NCBI GenBank assembly: GCA_017631085.1
Contig: JAGBTY010000003.1
Span: forward strand, 1 to 64,000
Direction of reading: 5' to 3'
Origin: Clostridia bacterium
GTDB taxonomy: Bacteria; Bacillota; Clostridia; Oscillospirales; CAG-272
DNA: 64,000 nucleotides
How positions within the stretch are numbered: the stretch's first letter is position 1; every line of letters starts with the position of its first letter. The translations under genes were made by a program, and so were the position numbers. The notes beneath the pieces are model-generated. The model was not told the origin of the DNA, ran no database searches, and saw nothing but the letters and a program-made list of their open reading frames with translations. This document shows, piece by piece, positions 10,270 through 18,649 of this stretch.

Positions 10270-11049
10270 CCTTTTTGAATAAATATATTTAGAATCCCGT
10301 TTTTCTCTCTCGAGTATTCCCATGCCGCAAAAGAAATTCAACGTATTGTAAAGCTTTCTGCCCGCAAGCTTCATTGCCTTTCCGTATTCGGCGGCGGAAA
10401 ATCCTTTATCGACAGAAAGAACGGCGGGAAGATATTCCGAAAAAGCCTCGGGTGCGGTATATTCGGTCACGTCCGCAAGGCTCAAAGGAAAATACTCTTT
10501 GTCATAAGCGCCGCTTTTGCGCCCTCTCACTCTTTCCGAATACCGCTGCTCTTCTCCGCATACCTCAAGGTATCTCACCCTTACTCTGCCCGAAGATAAA
10601 ATCTCTGAAATATACACAAGGTCGCATAGCTTATCCTTTATACGCTCGTGCTTGGGCGAGCGCTTTTTACTTATAAGCTCACCGCTTTCCCTATCCACGC
10701 GCAAAAGCTCTGTATCCTTCTTCAGAGGAATAACTACCACTACAGAATAATCGGTATTTTCAATGTAATATTCAAGCTTCTTTTTGAGCGGTCTTACACT
10801 TCCCGTCTGTATCTCGAATATTACGTCCGACACAAGTATATCTGCCACGTATCTTCCAATACGAGTTTCATATCCTTCGTATTCGTTCAAAGCATATCCT
10901 ATGCACTCGCTCTCAAGAATAAATCTTTTTACGGCTCTGTGAAGCCGTTTTTCATTATACGTACAAAGCTCTCCGCCTCCGCCCGAGATTCTGTCCTCGT
11001 TACATATCTTCTCGAAGAGAGCTTTTTTACTATGATCCGATAACATCAT
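10258..11049 (-). CDS. Nuclease-like protein with winged-helix C-terminus, unknown family
   Basis: I cannot name this protein with certainty; it resembles an uncharacterised Firmicutes family (possibly the one catalogued as DUF8091). Residues about 60-81 show E61...D70-x8-E79-x-Q81 inside alternating hydrophobic strands ('YVADI' and 'FEIQTG'), the layout of a PD-(D/E)xK nuclease core with Q in place of K. A further strand ('VVVVIPL') follows at about 103-109. The last about 60 residues look like a winged helix. Its ATG overlaps the stop of the upstream ABC gene by ATGA, so it is translationally coupled to the exporter operon; a second ATG follows immediately. Why a nuclease-like protein travels with a drug-type exporter is unclear. 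Confidence 0.55.
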   Translation of the reverse strand: MMLSDHSKKALFEKICNEDRISGGGGELCTYNEKRLHRAVKRFILESECIGYALNEYEGYETRIGRYVADILVSDVIFEIQTGSVRPLKKKLEYYIENTDYSVVVVIPLKKDTELLRVDRESGELISKKRSPKHERIKDKLCDLVYISEILSSGRVRVRYLEVCGEEQRYSERVRGRKSGAYDKEYFPLSLADVTEYTAPEAFSEYLPAVLSVDKGFSAAEYGKAMKLAGRKLYNTLNFFCGMGILEREKRDSKYIYSKRAGD

Positions 11050-12926
11050 GTGGAGATTCCCGCAAACTGATTTTGATACAGCTTATAATATTCTCCGCCG
11101 TGCGCAAGGAGCTCCTCGTGATTTCCCGATTCTGCAATATTTCCGGCCTTAAGAACAACTATCACGTCGGCATCTCTTATGGTCGATAGACGGTGTGCTA
11201 TTATAAGTGAGGTCCTGTTCTCCATGAGAGCCACCATTGCCTGCTGTATCTTCATTTCAGTTCTTGTGTCTACACTTGACGTAGCTTCGTCAAGTATAAG
11301 TATCTTGGGATCGGCAAGGACCGCTCTCGATATAGACAACAGCTGTCTCTGACCTTGAGACAGATTGCTTCCCGACTCGGCAAGAAGACTGTCGTATCCC
11401 TCAGGCAAACGCTCAATAAATCCGTCGGCTTTAGAAAAACGTGCCGCGAATTTCATTTCCTCGTCGTCAGCTTCAAGCCGTCCGTATTTGATATTGGTTC
11501 TTATAGTATCAGAGAAAAGAACGGTATCCTGAAGAACGATAGCAATGGAACGGCGAAGCGTTTCCTTGGGTATTTCTGTGATATCCACACCGTCAACGGT
11601 AATTTTTCCGCTGTCAAGCTCATAAAATCGAGTAAGAAGATTTACGATAGTGGTCTTTCCCGAGCCTGTTGCTCCGACGATAGCAACCTTTTGTCCCGCC
11701 TTTACCGACAGATCAAAGTCACGAAGTACAGGCTCACCCGGCTCGTAGGAGAAGAATATATCCTTAAATTCAATATCTCCCTTAATATCCTCAACCACCG
11801 TCTGTCCATCGTCCACCTCGTCGGCGCTGTCCATTATTTCAAATATACGCTCCGCACCCGCAAGTGCTGTAAGTATAGTAGTATATTGGTTTGCTATCTC
11901 GTTTATAGGTCTTGTAAACTTCTTTGAGTACTGAAGCATCGCCTGAATGTCGCCAAGCAAGAGTGGCTTCATAAAGGGAATGATTCCGGGATTCAGCAGG
12001 AAAAAGCCTCCGAATGCGGCTATAAGCACGTATTGCAGATTTCCGAGGAAATTCATACAAGGTCCCATGATAGAACCCCACACTCTCGCGCTTATACTGC
12101 ATTTTCTAAGCTCTTCGCTCATTTTTGAGAACTCTTCTACAGAATCGGTTTCCTTTCCGTAAGCAACGACCGTTTTATAAGAGGTCACCATCTCCTCCAC
12201 CTGACCGTTTATCTGTCCGAGAAGCTTTTGGCGTCTTATGAAAAATTTTCTCATAAATTTTCCGAGATTTGCCGTAAGAGCTATCGTCATTGGAATAGTC
12301 ACACACGCTATAAGCGCCATTATCCAACCGTAATATATCATCATGGAAAACGCGCCTACCAAGGTCAATATACTTGATATGAGAGAAGTTATCGACTGTG
12401 ATATGGCATTGGATACGTTCTCAACGTCATTGGTCATTCTCGACATTATGTCGCCATGTTTATGTGTATCCGTATATTTTATCGGTAGCTTTGATATTTT
12501 TCTGAAAAGGTCGTTTCTCAAGGTATAGACCGTTCTTTGAGAAAGCTTTGCAGCGAGTATACCCTGAAAGAATGCCATCAGCGCGCTTACCGCAAACATT
12601 CCTCCCATAAATGCGAGATATCCCGTCATAGCAGCCATATCAACGTGAATACCCGACTCGGTAATGCTTATGGTGTTTATAGCCTTTCCCTGAAGGAACG
12701 GCCCTGCAAGGTCGGAGACAGTAACGATAAGCATGATCGCAACAAGGCATATAAGCAAAAGCTTACTGCCGCCTATGTACTTAAGAAGCCTTTTAAGTGT
12801 TTTTTTGGTATTTTTGGGCTTTTCCTTGTTCAATCTCGCACCCATAGGTCCTCCGGGACCGCCCGGCCCGGGTCTGCCAGCCATTCTCATCGGAGGCATC
12901 TGTCCTCTCGGCTGTCCGTTATTCAT
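11046..12926 (-). CDS. ABC exporter half-transporter, catalytic-site subunit
   Basis: A 626-residue fused permease-ATPase. An unusual Gly/Pro-rich N-terminus of about 30 residues precedes a six-helix type-1 exporter membrane domain (about 50-340). The ATPase domain has Walker A GATGSGKT near residue 417, signature LSQGQ near 520, Walker B ILILDEATSSVD near 541 with the catalytic Glu, and H-loop IIAHR. The signature deviates from LSGGQ. The partner gene has the opposite pattern, so together they form a heterodimer with one good and one degenerate ATP site, as in BmrCD or TM287/288. The start overlaps the partner's stop (ATGA) with GGAGG upstream. Substrate is unknown; a drug, peptide or lipid is likely. 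Confidence 0.9.
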   Translation of the reverse strand: MNNGQPRGQMPPMRMAGRPGPGGPGGPMGARLNKEKPKNTKKTLKRLLKYIGGSKLLLICLVAIMLIVTVSDLAGPFLQGKAINTISITESGIHVDMAAMTGYLAFMGGMFAVSALMAFFQGILAAKLSQRTVYTLRNDLFRKISKLPIKYTDTHKHGDIMSRMTNDVENVSNAISQSITSLISSILTLVGAFSMMIYYGWIMALIACVTIPMTIALTANLGKFMRKFFIRRQKLLGQINGQVEEMVTSYKTVVAYGKETDSVEEFSKMSEELRKCSISARVWGSIMGPCMNFLGNLQYVLIAAFGGFFLLNPGIIPFMKPLLLGDIQAMLQYSKKFTRPINEIANQYTTILTALAGAERIFEIMDSADEVDDGQTVVEDIKGDIEFKDIFFSYEPGEPVLRDFDLSVKAGQKVAIVGATGSGKTTIVNLLTRFYELDSGKITVDGVDITEIPKETLRRSIAIVLQDTVLFSDTIRTNIKYGRLEADDEEMKFAARFSKADGFIERLPEGYDSLLAESGSNLSQGQRQLLSISRAVLADPKILILDEATSSVDTRTEMKIQQAMVALMENRTSLIIAHRLSTIRDADVIVVLKAGNIAESGNHEELLAHGGEYYKLYQNQFAGIST

Positions 12927-14728
12927 ACCGCCTCACCTCCGCTCTTCATCTGTGAATTATATATATCCACGTACGTGGGACTTATCCTCATAAGCTCCTC
13001 ATGGGATGCGCAAGCGCTGACAGTTCCGTTTTCAATGACCGCAATTCTGTCCGCATCCTTTACGCTGGCTATACGTTGGGCTATCATGATCACCGTGGTA
13101 TCCCCAAGCTCACGCTTAAGCCCATCGCGGAGCTTCGCCTCGGTGGCAAGGTCAAGAGCCGACGTAGAGTCGTCAAGTATCAGTATCTCCGGACGGCGAA
13201 CAAGTGCTCGCGCTATGGACATTCTTTGCTTCTGACCGCCCGACAAAGACGCTCCCTTCTCGGCTATGTAACTGTCATATCCCTCGTTAAAACTGTTAAC
13301 GAAATCCTCGGCTCTCGCGATCCTCGCGGCTTCCGCTACCTCCTCTGCGGTGGCATCGTCCTTACCCCATCTTATGTTCTCCGAGATAGTTCCCGAAAAG
13401 AGCTCGCTCTTCTGCATAACGTAAGAGATCTTCTTGCGAAGAGTGTGAAGATCATACTCCTTTACGTTTATTCCGTCAACGAAAACCTGACCCTCGGTCG
13501 CATCGTAAAATCTCGGAATAAGATTTACAAGAGAGGTCTTCCCCGAACCCGTAGCTCCGACTATGGCAAAGGTCTCGCCACGCTTTATATCAACGGTTAT
13601 ATCCGAAAGCACGGGACTACCCATTGCTTCGGGATAACGGAAGCTGACGCCTCTGAATGATACGGCTACTTCACTGTCGTCACCTATCTTGTCACCCGAA
13701 ACGATAACGGGATCGGTGTCAAGCACCTCGGCGACACGCTTTACAGATGCCATGGCTCTCGAAACAGACTGGAACATCATGGTAAGCATCATGACAGACA
13801 TAAGGACCTGCGTGATATAGGTTACCGCTGCCATTATAGTTCCCGCGCTCATTCCACTTCCCGCCACGTTGTTTATCTGCCAACCGCCCATATAAATAAC
13901 GGCAATGGTAGCGGCATTCATGACTACCGTAAGAACAGGGTGCATGATAGCCATAAGCATAAGAACTTTTTCATTTATTACGCGAAGCTCGGAGTTCGCT
14001 TTTTCAAATCTGTCGCACTCGTAATCCTCTCTGACGTACGCCTTGATAACTCTCGCTCCCGTTACGTTCTCCTGAACCACAGAATTAAGCTTGTCAAGCT
14101 TCTTCTGAACGACCCCGTAAAGAGGAACAGCTCTTGAGAGGACAAGGATTATCATAATAAGCATAATGGGTAGAGCGCATGCCATAACGAAACCAAATGA
14201 GATGTCCAGCGCAAGAAGCATTATCGTTCCGCCTATGAGGAACATGGGCGGACGAACTATCATTCGGAGCAGCATCTCTGTAAAATCTATTATCATAGTA
14301 ACGTCGTTGGTCATTCGCGTAACGAGAGAGCCCGTAGTAAATTTGTCGGTCTGCTCAATTGAAAGCGACATCACCTTTTTGTATGCATCACACCGCAATG
14401 CGTTTCCAAGTCCTTGAGACGCCTTTGCCGCCGTGTACGCGCAAAGTACTCCAAAGCAACCTCCCACAACAACTACCAGAAGCATAAGTATGCCAAAGGT
14501 TATTATGACCTGCATGGAGCTGTAGCTTCCCTCTCCAAATACTATCCTCATGACCGTGCTTCCAAGGACTGACTCGGACACGTCACCGCCGTTGTATATT
14601 CCATAGTCTACGATAATGGTCATAAGGCGTGGCAGACAAAGATCGGCAAACACCTCACCTATCATAAGAAGAGGAGAGATTATCGCCAAAAAAGCAAATG
14701 GCTTTAAATATTTAAATATGTATTTCAT
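12923..14728 (-). CDS. ABC exporter half-transporter, degenerate-site subunit
   Basis: A 601-residue type-1 exporter subunit with six membrane helices (to about residue 310) and an ATPase domain. Walker A GATGSGKT (about 391) and the signature LSGGQ are canonical, but Walker B reads ILILDDSTSALD, with Asp for the catalytic Glu, and the H-loop reads IAQR, with Gln for His. Its own Walker site is therefore expected to hydrolyse poorly, while its LSGGQ completes the good site of the partner. I chose the ATG at 14728 over the longest frame (14758) because it has a GGGAGGG ribosome binding site and overlaps the MarR stop as ATGA. Confidence 0.9.
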   Translation of the reverse strand: MKYIFKYLKPFAFLAIISPLLMIGEVFADLCLPRLMTIIVDYGIYNGGDVSESVLGSTVMRIVFGEGSYSSMQVIITFGILMLLVVVVGGCFGVLCAYTAAKASQGLGNALRCDAYKKVMSLSIEQTDKFTTGSLVTRMTNDVTMIIDFTEMLLRMIVRPPMFLIGGTIMLLALDISFGFVMACALPIMLIMIILVLSRAVPLYGVVQKKLDKLNSVVQENVTGARVIKAYVREDYECDRFEKANSELRVINEKVLMLMAIMHPVLTVVMNAATIAVIYMGGWQINNVAGSGMSAGTIMAAVTYITQVLMSVMMLTMMFQSVSRAMASVKRVAEVLDTDPVIVSGDKIGDDSEVAVSFRGVSFRYPEAMGSPVLSDITVDIKRGETFAIVGATGSGKTSLVNLIPRFYDATEGQVFVDGINVKEYDLHTLRKKISYVMQKSELFSGTISENIRWGKDDATAEEVAEAARIARAEDFVNSFNEGYDSYIAEKGASLSGGQKQRMSIARALVRRPEILILDDSTSALDLATEAKLRDGLKRELGDTTVIMIAQRIASVKDADRIAVIENGTVSACASHEELMRISPTYVDIYNSQMKSGGEAV

Positions 14729-15225
14729 TGTGCACCCTCCCCCATATCTTTTTCGCACTCAAGAAGATTGTTTCTTATCTTTACCAGAAGCTCCATAAGA
14801 AATTCCTGCTCTTTCTCGCTTATTCCGTCAAGCGCTTCTGCCTCGTGTTTCTTTATGGTGGCTATTCCGTCCATGTCCATTTGTCTGCCGTATTCGGTAA
14901 GATAAACGCGGAATTCGCGCCTGTCCTCACCGCTGCGCCTCTCGACCATTCCCTCTTCTTCCATTTTCTTCAGTATTCCGCTGACCGTGGGAGCGCGCAG
15001 ATGCGTATCCTCCACGAGCTTTCTCTGGATTATCCCATCGTTCAGAGCCAGAACGGCAAGAACCAGTCTTGCTCCGGGTTGAGACATGACTCCGTCAATG
15101 CTTCTCGCTTCGCGAAGCCTTCCGTGAAAAAGTCTTGATATTTCGTTGCATATCTTAATTGGATTGTCACTAAGCTCCTTCCTTGGAGGCGGCATCGGCA
15201 TGCAACATTTCTTTTTTTTTGACAT
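14725..15225 (-). CDS. MarR-family transcriptional repressor
   Basis: A 166-residue winged-helix regulator. After a short Lys/Pro-rich tail (residues 1-20, including two adjacent Cys) comes a MarR fold with a recognition helix region ('HLRAPTVSGILKKMEEEG') and a charged wing ('RRSGEDRREFRVYLTEYG'). It is the first gene of the operon marR-ABC-ABC-nuclease-like. A 16-bp palindrome lies at its predicted transcription start, so autorepression relieved by a small ligand exported by the ABC pair is the natural model. GTGAGGA upstream serves as ribosome binding site. Confidence 0.9.
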   Translation of the reverse strand: MSKKKKCCMPMPPPRKELSDNPIKICNEISRLFHGRLREARSIDGVMSQPGARLVLAVLALNDGIIQRKLVEDTHLRAPTVSGILKKMEEEGMVERRSGEDRREFRVYLTEYGRQMDMDGIATIKKHEAEALDGISEKEQEFLMELLVKIRNNLLECEKDMGEGAQ

Positions 15226-15332
15226 CTTTTTTCCTCACTTATTTTCGTTTTTTCATAAATAATATTTTTCAGTTTTGATAAAACTATTATCGGAAATTTA
15301 TCTTTTTTAAAAAAAAATTTACCAACAAAAAA

Positions 15333-15348
15333 TTAGTTAGATAACTAA
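15333..15348. promoter_or_regulatory. MarR operator candidate
   Basis: TTAGTTA-GA-TAACTAA is a perfect 7-2-7 inverted repeat that starts at the predicted +1 of the marR promoter on the minus strand. The position and size are typical of MarR operators. Confidence 0.7.
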
Positions 15349-15355
15349 CTGTATT

Positions 15356-15384
15356 AGTATACCATTGTACCGCTGTTATGTCAA
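15356..15384 (-). promoter_or_regulatory. Promoter of the marR-ABC operon
   Basis: On the minus strand, TTGACA (15384-15379), a 17-base spacer and TATACT (15361-15356) form a near-consensus promoter. The start would be near 15348, leaving a leader of about 120 nt before marR. Confidence 0.85.
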
Positions 15385-15483
15385 TATAAAAATCAAAAAA
15401 CGCAAAACAAAAATTACCGAGTGCTAAAAAAATTGCCTTGCTTAATATATATTGTAACACATTTGCCGTCACACTTTGCAAAT

Positions 15484-15490
15484 CATAATA
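15484..15490 (+). promoter_or_regulatory. Possible forespore sigma -10 box for spoIVB
   Basis: CATAATA matches the -10 consensus of sigma G (CATWMTA), and spoIVB is under forespore sigma control in Bacillus. I do not see a convincing -35 about 17-18 bases upstream, so this is tentative. Confidence 0.3.
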
Positions 15491-15537
15491 TTGCGGATTT
15501 CACCGCAAAATAAAATGAAAGGAATAAGGAAAATAAA

Positions 15538-16725
15538 ATGAAGAGACAAAAAATAAAGTATTTTTTTACTTTTTTGACTCTTGTGGCTATCACGGCTTCA
15601 TTCGTACCTGCAACGGCACTTTCGTCGCAACACGTCGCGTCTTGCTTTGACGAAGATGCAGTTCTCTGCTCCTCGGAGCTCGCATTTGCCGAAATTGACA
15701 GTGTAAAAATTCTTCGTTCAGAGTTGAATCCCTTTGGTATTCCCGTGTCGACAACAAAAACACCGACGTCATATAAAAACATGAAGCTCTACGTTGGCGG
15801 TATGCCCTTTGGAGTCAAATTCGCAACAGACGGTCTTTTAATAGTCGGATTTTCTGATATCAAAAACGGCGATAAAACAGAAAATCCCTGCCGAACGGCA
15901 GGGATTAAAATAAACGATGTGATAGTTTCTGTAAACGGAAAAAATGTCTCAAGCGCCGAAGAGCTTACCGACAGAGTCGCGGCAAACGGAAAATCTCCCT
16001 TGACGGTAGAATATATTCGAGACGGAAAGACCTATAAAGCAATCATCACACCGTCATACTGCTCCGAAGAGGGAAAATATAAAGCAGGCATCTTCGTCCG
16101 AGACAGCGGAGCAGGAATCGGAACTGTAACCTATATCGTACCCGAAGATGGCAGCTTTGCAGGACTTGGTCACGGAATATGCGACGGAGAAACAGGAAAG
16201 CTTATACCAATGAGTCGCGGCTCGGTCGTAGGCGTTGAGATAAACGGCGTCGTAAAAGGACTCTCAGGCTCACCGGGTGAGGTAAAAGGATATTTTAATT
16301 CAGGAAAAACGGGAACGCTTCTAAGAAATACCCAGTGCGGAGTTTACGGAGTATTTGCAAACGCTCCCTCCTCGCCAATATCCACTCCCGTCTCACTGGG
16401 ACTTCGAAACGAGGTAAAAGAAGGCTACGCAACTATATATTCCACTCTCGACGGAAAAACCCCCAAAGCATATGGGGTAAAAATATCCGATATAAAACGT
16501 GATGCTACGGGTAATAAGTGCTTTACAGTAAAGGTCACAGATCCCACCCTTATCGAAAAAACAGGCGGAATAATTCAAGGAATGAGCGGCTCTCCCATAA
16601 TGCAGAACGGCAAGCTTATCGGCGCTGTCACACACGTTCTCATAAACGATCCTACCACGGGGTACGGAATTTTCATTGAAAATATGTTGAACGCGGCACA
16701 AACACCAATGCAAAAGGCAGCATAA
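15538..16725 (+). CDS. spoIVB: SpoIVB peptidase (S55), sporulation signalling protease
   Basis: A 395-residue secreted PDZ serine protease made in the forespore; in Bacillus it cleaves SpoIVFA to start pro-sigma-K processing in the mother cell. Residues about 1-28 are a signal or membrane segment. A PDZ domain spans about 75-185 ('VGFSDI...AGIKINDVIVSVNGKNV'). The peptidase domain has GLGHGICD with the presumed catalytic His near residue 212 and GMSGSPIMQNGKLIGAVTH with the catalytic Ser near 349. Length is close to the family's usual 400-430. An AGGAATAAGG ribosome binding site precedes the ATG. It stands alone, divergent from marR and convergent with the next gene. It indicates an endospore former. 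Confidence 0.95.
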   Translation: MKRQKIKYFFTFLTLVAITASFVPATALSSQHVASCFDEDAVLCSSELAFAEIDSVKILRSELNPFGIPVSTTKTPTSYKNMKLYVGGMPFGVKFATDGLLIVGFSDIKNGDKTENPCRTAGIKINDVIVSVNGKNVSSAEELTDRVAANGKSPLTVEYIRDGKTYKAIITPSYCSEEGKYKAGIFVRDSGAGIGTVTYIVPEDGSFAGLGHGICDGETGKLIPMSRGSVVGVEINGVVKGLSGSPGEVKGYFNSGKTGTLLRNTQCGVYGVFANAPSSPISTPVSLGLRNEVKEGYATIYSTLDGKTPKAYGVKISDIKRDATGNKCFTVKVTDPTLIEKTGGIIQGMSGSPIMQNGKLIGAVTHVLINDPTTGYGIFIENMLNAAQTPMQKAA

Positions 16726-16758
16726 AAATATTCACCAATAAAATAGGGTTCACAAAAA

Positions 16759-16783
16759 AGGACGGAGAAAATTTCTCCGTCCT
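16759..16783. terminator. Bidirectional terminator
   Basis: AGGACGGAGAAA and TTTCTCCGTCCT form a near-perfect palindrome between the convergent spoIVB and GH38-like genes, with T-rich sequence after it on both strands. Confidence 0.8.
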
Positions 16784-16787
16784 GATT

Positions 16788-18503
16788 TTATTTATTGATC
16801 TTAAATCTGAAAATTGCATCATCGGAATACCATATAGGGAAATTGGTATTCCAAATATTATTGTATAGATTAAAATACAGATCCTGTACGCAAGTCTCTT
16901 GCTTGTACCTCAAAAGTTTTCTTCCATAAGGGGCTACGAGTGCGCAATCAAGACTCTCTATCTCGACCGAATCGTTTTTAACACCTCTGTCTATTCCACA
17001 TATCAGGTTGCTGTCAAGAATGTCCTCGGGACTGATCCACTGACCCATTTTGTTTATCTGCCACTTCTCTTGCATTCCCTTTATTTTGAACCAGAATGCC
17101 TGTGGAAGTCTTGACGCCTTTTTGCCAAACCATTTCAGCTCTATTTCAGAACCGTTCAGTTTAAGATAAAAGCTCGGGAGTCCATAAATCTCGGTCGCTT
17201 CTTCGTCAAATTCAAGAAGATAAAGCTTTTCGTCTCCCTTATAATACGCGCGCGTCACCTTCGCAGTAAGTATTTCGCCCACATAGTCCATAAGCCCAAC
17301 CTTCGTAAAATCCCAAATAGCCCAATCAAGATGACATCTCATATAGTTTTTACTATACCATTCGTAATCGGAGTTATCGAAAAGCTGCCAGCTTATCTCG
17401 TAATCGATCTCGTCGGGAATTTCCGTTTCGGTATAAAGCGTAAGATCATACTTTTCAACAGGATATTCAGATACTACGCCCAAAAGCTCTTCTGCTTTTC
17501 TGACATAGTCTCTTTGCTCTTCCCAGGAGCGCTCTATTTTTTCTCTCTCATCGGCTACAGCTTCAAGCTCCTTATGGGTATATGGCTCTTTGAGAGGGAA
17601 ATGTGTCTTTACGTCCATTCCCCAAGTATGCTCCGGGACACAAAGAAGACTATCTGTCAGGTCTGCAGATATATCGTCCATATCCTCAATCTCACGCAAA
17701 AGCCGTCTATATCTCGACATCTTCTGAGGATCTGTTCCCGCACCGTGTATCCACGTATCTCCTATCTCTTTTTCGATAACAGGCAACTCCTTAAGTCCTC
17801 TCACCCTTCTCGCAAGATCGTCTATTGTTGCCGCGTGAATATCGCAATTAGGGTACTTCTTGCGCAGTTCCTCGTAGACCTTAACGATAACGTCGGGGGA
17901 CTGAGGACCGAGATTATCTCCAGTATGTGCAAAGGAAACTATAAAATCGTCAAACTCCATGTCCTCGCCATAGTCGCCCTGATACATAACAGTGATCTCG
18001 TCCTCTCCCCATTTCCATTTAAAAACGGGAGGAACGCTTGGCAGAGGAGTCGCGGGATTTACTCCAAGATGCAAAAATTCAACTCCATTTGCCTTAAGTA
18101 TCGGTATCATACCTACCGTGTGTCCCGGAACATCTGTCATTTTCGCACCGACAGTCTCAAGTCCAAAACGCTCGTCAAGCTTCCTCGATATGCTCACGCC
18201 ATATTCAAACAGAGTTTTGTTCATAAGCTCGGTATGAGTCGTAAAGGGCAGCGCGTGCCAACGGAGTAACCCATCTTTTATCGCCCTCTCCACGCTTCCG
18301 TCGCTGTCACTTTTCAGCGCCTGCCATATCAGCCATGAGCCCACCGTCCAAACAAATGGGGTGTCAGAACCGCGAAGCTCATATCCAACCTTTATAGCGT
18401 TTGGTATATACCCATCGAGATATCTTTTTCGCACATTCTCCGAATAATCGGTAAATCCAATATCAAGATGTGTTTTAAATATAACTAAAACCTCTTTTTT
18501 CAT
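16788..18503 (-). CDS. DUF5054 protein with GH38-like N-terminal domain
   Basis: A 571-residue cytoplasmic protein without a signal peptide. The N-terminus reads 'IFKTHLDIGFTD' (residues 8-19), which fits the first metal/catalytic strand of the GH38 alpha-mannosidase-type barrel (H12 and D14), followed by 'DVPGHT' and 'HGAGTDP' motifs further along. The C-terminal half is beta-rich. I infer a glycosidase acting on imported oligosaccharides; family assignment rests on motif memory and the substrate is unknown. GGAGG lies upstream of the ATG. It has its own promoter but lies in a run of minus-strand genes with an amidohydrolase and an FG-GAP protein. Confidence 0.7.
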   Translation of the reverse strand: MKKEVLVIFKTHLDIGFTDYSENVRKRYLDGYIPNAIKVGYELRGSDTPFVWTVGSWLIWQALKSDSDGSVERAIKDGLLRWHALPFTTHTELMNKTLFEYGVSISRKLDERFGLETVGAKMTDVPGHTVGMIPILKANGVEFLHLGVNPATPLPSVPPVFKWKWGEDEITVMYQGDYGEDMEFDDFIVSFAHTGDNLGPQSPDVIVKVYEELRKKYPNCDIHAATIDDLARRVRGLKELPVIEKEIGDTWIHGAGTDPQKMSRYRRLLREIEDMDDISADLTDSLLCVPEHTWGMDVKTHFPLKEPYTHKELEAVADEREKIERSWEEQRDYVRKAEELLGVVSEYPVEKYDLTLYTETEIPDEIDYEISWQLFDNSDYEWYSKNYMRCHLDWAIWDFTKVGLMDYVGEILTAKVTRAYYKGDEKLYLLEFDEEATEIYGLPSFYLKLNGSEIELKWFGKKASRLPQAFWFKIKGMQEKWQINKMGQWISPEDILDSNLICGIDRGVKNDSVEIESLDCALVAPYGRKLLRYKQETCVQDLYFNLYNNIWNTNFPIWYSDDAIFRFKINK

Positions 18504-18530
18504 ATAAATTCCTCCTATTGTCTTTATAAA

Positions 18531-18559
18531 AGTTTAACATAATACAGAGAAAGTGTCAA
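18531..18559 (-). promoter_or_regulatory. Promoter of the DUF5054 gene
   Basis: On the minus strand, TTGACA (18559-18554), a 17-base spacer and TAAACT (18536-18531). Confidence 0.7.
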
Positions 18560-18594
18560 GTCAAAATAAAATATCTTTACAAGGTTACGCGTCA

Positions 18595-18638
18595 AAAAGG
18601 CAATATCGTTCCGAAAAATTGGTTTGATATTGCCTTTT
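18595..18638 (-). terminator. Terminator after the amidohydrolase
   Basis: AAAAGGCAATATC and GATATTGCCTTTT form a 13-bp stem 12 bases after the amidohydrolase stop. On the minus strand it ends in TTTTT. Confidence 0.8.
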
Positions 18639-18649
18639 ATTCTATAAAA

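Noticed and set aside
12537..13235. 232-residue plus-strand frame opposite the ABC genes
   Set aside because: It spans the overlap of two well-supported ABC transporter genes and resembles no family.
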